NCBI RefSeq assembly: GCF_026151205.1
Contig: NC_087079.1
Span: 12,266,635-12,330,634 of the forward strand
DNA length: 64,000 nt
From: Bolinopsis microptera
Lineage: Eukaryota > Ctenophora > Tentaculata > Lobata > Bolinopsidae
Direction: 5' to 3'
Below are positions 62,560-64,000 of this stretch, piece by piece. Under the pieces are notes generated by a model. It ran no database searches. It was not told where the DNA came from and was given only the letters and a program-made list of their open reading frames with translations. Every line of letters begins with the position of its first letter. The first letter of the stretch is position 1. Made by a program: the position numbers and the translations under genes.

Positions 62560-63884
62560 AGTAGTGAGAGGACTAGATGTCACTGAGGGATTGGTTGAGG
62601 CAGAGTCAGAGGAGGAACTGGTCATGCCATACCCTGAGGAGGTCGAGAGATAAGTCAGGTACAAAACATGCAACCCGTTACACGACGATAAGACAAAGTT
62701 TTAGTAAATTATTTGTGAAATGTGCCTTGCATCCTTTTTAAGAAGTGTAAAAATAGTGGATGATTTTATAGTGACAATCAAAAATTAGCACTACATTAAT
62801 ACTTAATGACCTAATTTCATTGTGCGGAATAGAAAACTTGCCTTCTGGGAAACAATATCGACTGAATTCCTTTAGCTAATTGAACATTGGTAAATAAGCA
62901 CGAATCAATTACTTATTCAGATTCTGTTTGCATTGCTATTTATGTTAATTGCTGTGGTCGCAGTTCGTACAAAAGTTGCTTGTTTTGATAAAAATGTATG
63001 TAAGCTGATAAAACATGATTAGATTATTAATTGATTATTTTTTGTCAGTTATCAAATAGCTCATTCAAATCTATCAAATAAACTCGTTCTACGAATAGCG
63101 GATTCAACTTGTATTGGAACGGGGAAAAAGGTAAATATATTTCTTCTCCGCCAATAAACTAATAAAATCTATAAAACCACTAAAAATTTTAACGCATCTA
63201 GAAACGTTAGAGAAGTTGGAAATTAAATAAATTTCACAAACGGCTTGTAAGTTGTACACAGTCTACTCAATTTACTCAAGTTGGTTGACGCAGTCAATCA
63301 ACGAAGTGAAGAGATAAATGAACACATGGGGCCACCGAAAGTATCCAAGAATTGCTGAAGCAATAAGCATCGTCCAAACACAACAAAAAGCCAAGAAGGC
63401 CTAATTAAATGCGGTATGGCAAACAGTACAGTTATCTTGTTCAGATCTTCTCGTGATCAATGAACAAACCAGAAGAGCGAATCCGCATGAAAGAGTCGTG
63501 ATTGAATCAAACAGAAAGAGAGAGCGCCTGTTATTGGTGCACTGTAAAGTGTAAAGTCACGTGACCAGGCTGGTACGTCACGTGAGCTGGAAATATGCCA
63601 ATCAGAAGCGAGCGCGCTGGAGTGACCGTCCCGATAGAAACACTGCCTCTACACTCGAGAAGATAACAATATAATACGTCACACAGAAATCGTAATTCTT
63701 TAAGATTAAGAAACGAGGTGATAAGAGATCTGAAAATTGAGATGTTTGCAGTGTAGACCGTATGTCTAATAGGTCAAGTGTCGAGGATTGGATCGAGTAT
63801 GTCATGTGTATATGCAAAATGTAATTTTTCCAGTATTAGGCTTTCCAAGAGTTCGGTATACCATTTATATACGTTTTGTATACG
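62560..63884. other. Upstream region of the giant Ig gene
   Basis: AT-rich, presumably promoter and 5' UTR. Two CACGTG palindromes 21 bp apart (63558 and 63579) are the only motif I would single out. No TATA box or transcript start can be fixed. Confidence 0.35.
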
Positions 63885-63989
63885 TCATTTTGACCGTAAA
63901 TTGTACGATATTTCACCAATCTCTGAACTGATTGCATCGAGGCCCTCCTCGAGCACCTCTGAAGCTTGAGATATTGCAGTTTCTTCCAT
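63885..63989 (-). CDS. Possible short first exon or small ORF
   Basis: The minus strand reads from an ATG MEETAISQASEVLEEGLDAI and stops after 34 codons. The composition looks protein-like and helical. It could be the start of another gene with a donor near GGTCAAAA, or chance. No homology is visible. Confidence 0.2.
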   Translation of the reverse strand: MEETAISQASEVLEEGLDAISSEIGEISYNLRSK

Positions 63990-64000
63990 CTCACTCCCAA

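Noticed and set aside
63778-63969. 63-codon plus-strand frame with Cys residues, considered as a THAP or zinc-finger piece
   Set aside because: It starts without an ATG, and its Cys/His spacing does not fit either domain.

Overview
The window is nuclear DNA of an animal. The evidence is spliced genes with GT/AG introns, immunoglobulin-like (Ig) domains, thrombospondin type-1 (TSP1) repeats, a pentraxin/LamG domain, a Kv channel, a TRPA-like channel and a C2H2 zinc-finger gene, all in AT-rich DNA crowded with minisatellites and transposon remnants. The repertoire and the long, repeat-filled introns fit a marine invertebrate, perhaps a non-bilaterian such as a cnidarian or ctenophore. The sequence alone does not fix the taxon.

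The dominant object was assembled by hand from the minus strand. It is one very large gene running from a signal-peptide exon at 62554 down to at least 10638 and leaving the recognisable region without a stop. I find 37 exons (about 4.5 kb of coding sequence, at least 1,510 codons, about 17 Ig-like domains). Every consecutive pair joins in a matching reading phase across GT/AG introns. The Ig-like domains keep the C-strand Trp and the F-strand Gly-x-Tyr but almost all lack the canonical cysteine pair.

Other genes sit inside its introns. A Kv channel (60492-62028, +) lies between exons 2 and 3. A pentraxin-like gene with a frameshift and a new 50-residue tail repeat (52629-53788, +) lies between exons 16 and 17. 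A TRPA-like channel (38014-41115, -) and a small coiled-coil gene (36782-37279, +) lie between exons 23 and 24. A C2H2 zinc-finger gene (19390-20676, +) and a reverse-transcriptase element (16059-18005, -) lie between exons 29 and 30.

Left of the giant gene (1-8.1 kb) are two near-identical, intronless, secreted TSP1 genes in inverted orientation (1628-3004 minus, 6277-7818 plus), which differ by one TSP1 repeat. Between 7.8 kb and exon 37 is a 2.1-kb array of a 17-bp satellite.

Repeats are unusually placed. Several introns carry tandem arrays that touch a splice site and repeat branch-point or 3' splice-site-like motifs (11.6, 44.0 and 55.3 kb, and a polypurine tract at 45.6-47.1 kb whose sense strand is polypyrimidine-CAG). 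A 22-bp array at 31.5-31.9 kb carries about 15 TGACGTCA sites. Transposons include two hAT-like elements with 8-bp target duplications and CCCGGT arrays, two pogo/Tc1-like elements with TA targets, a LINE fragment in a palindromic arrangement, and a TIR element containing the polypurine tract. A segmental duplication (20.4-21.1 kb and 29.8-30.8 kb) carries the end of the zinc-finger gene and an Ig exon; each copy has kept one of the two intact.
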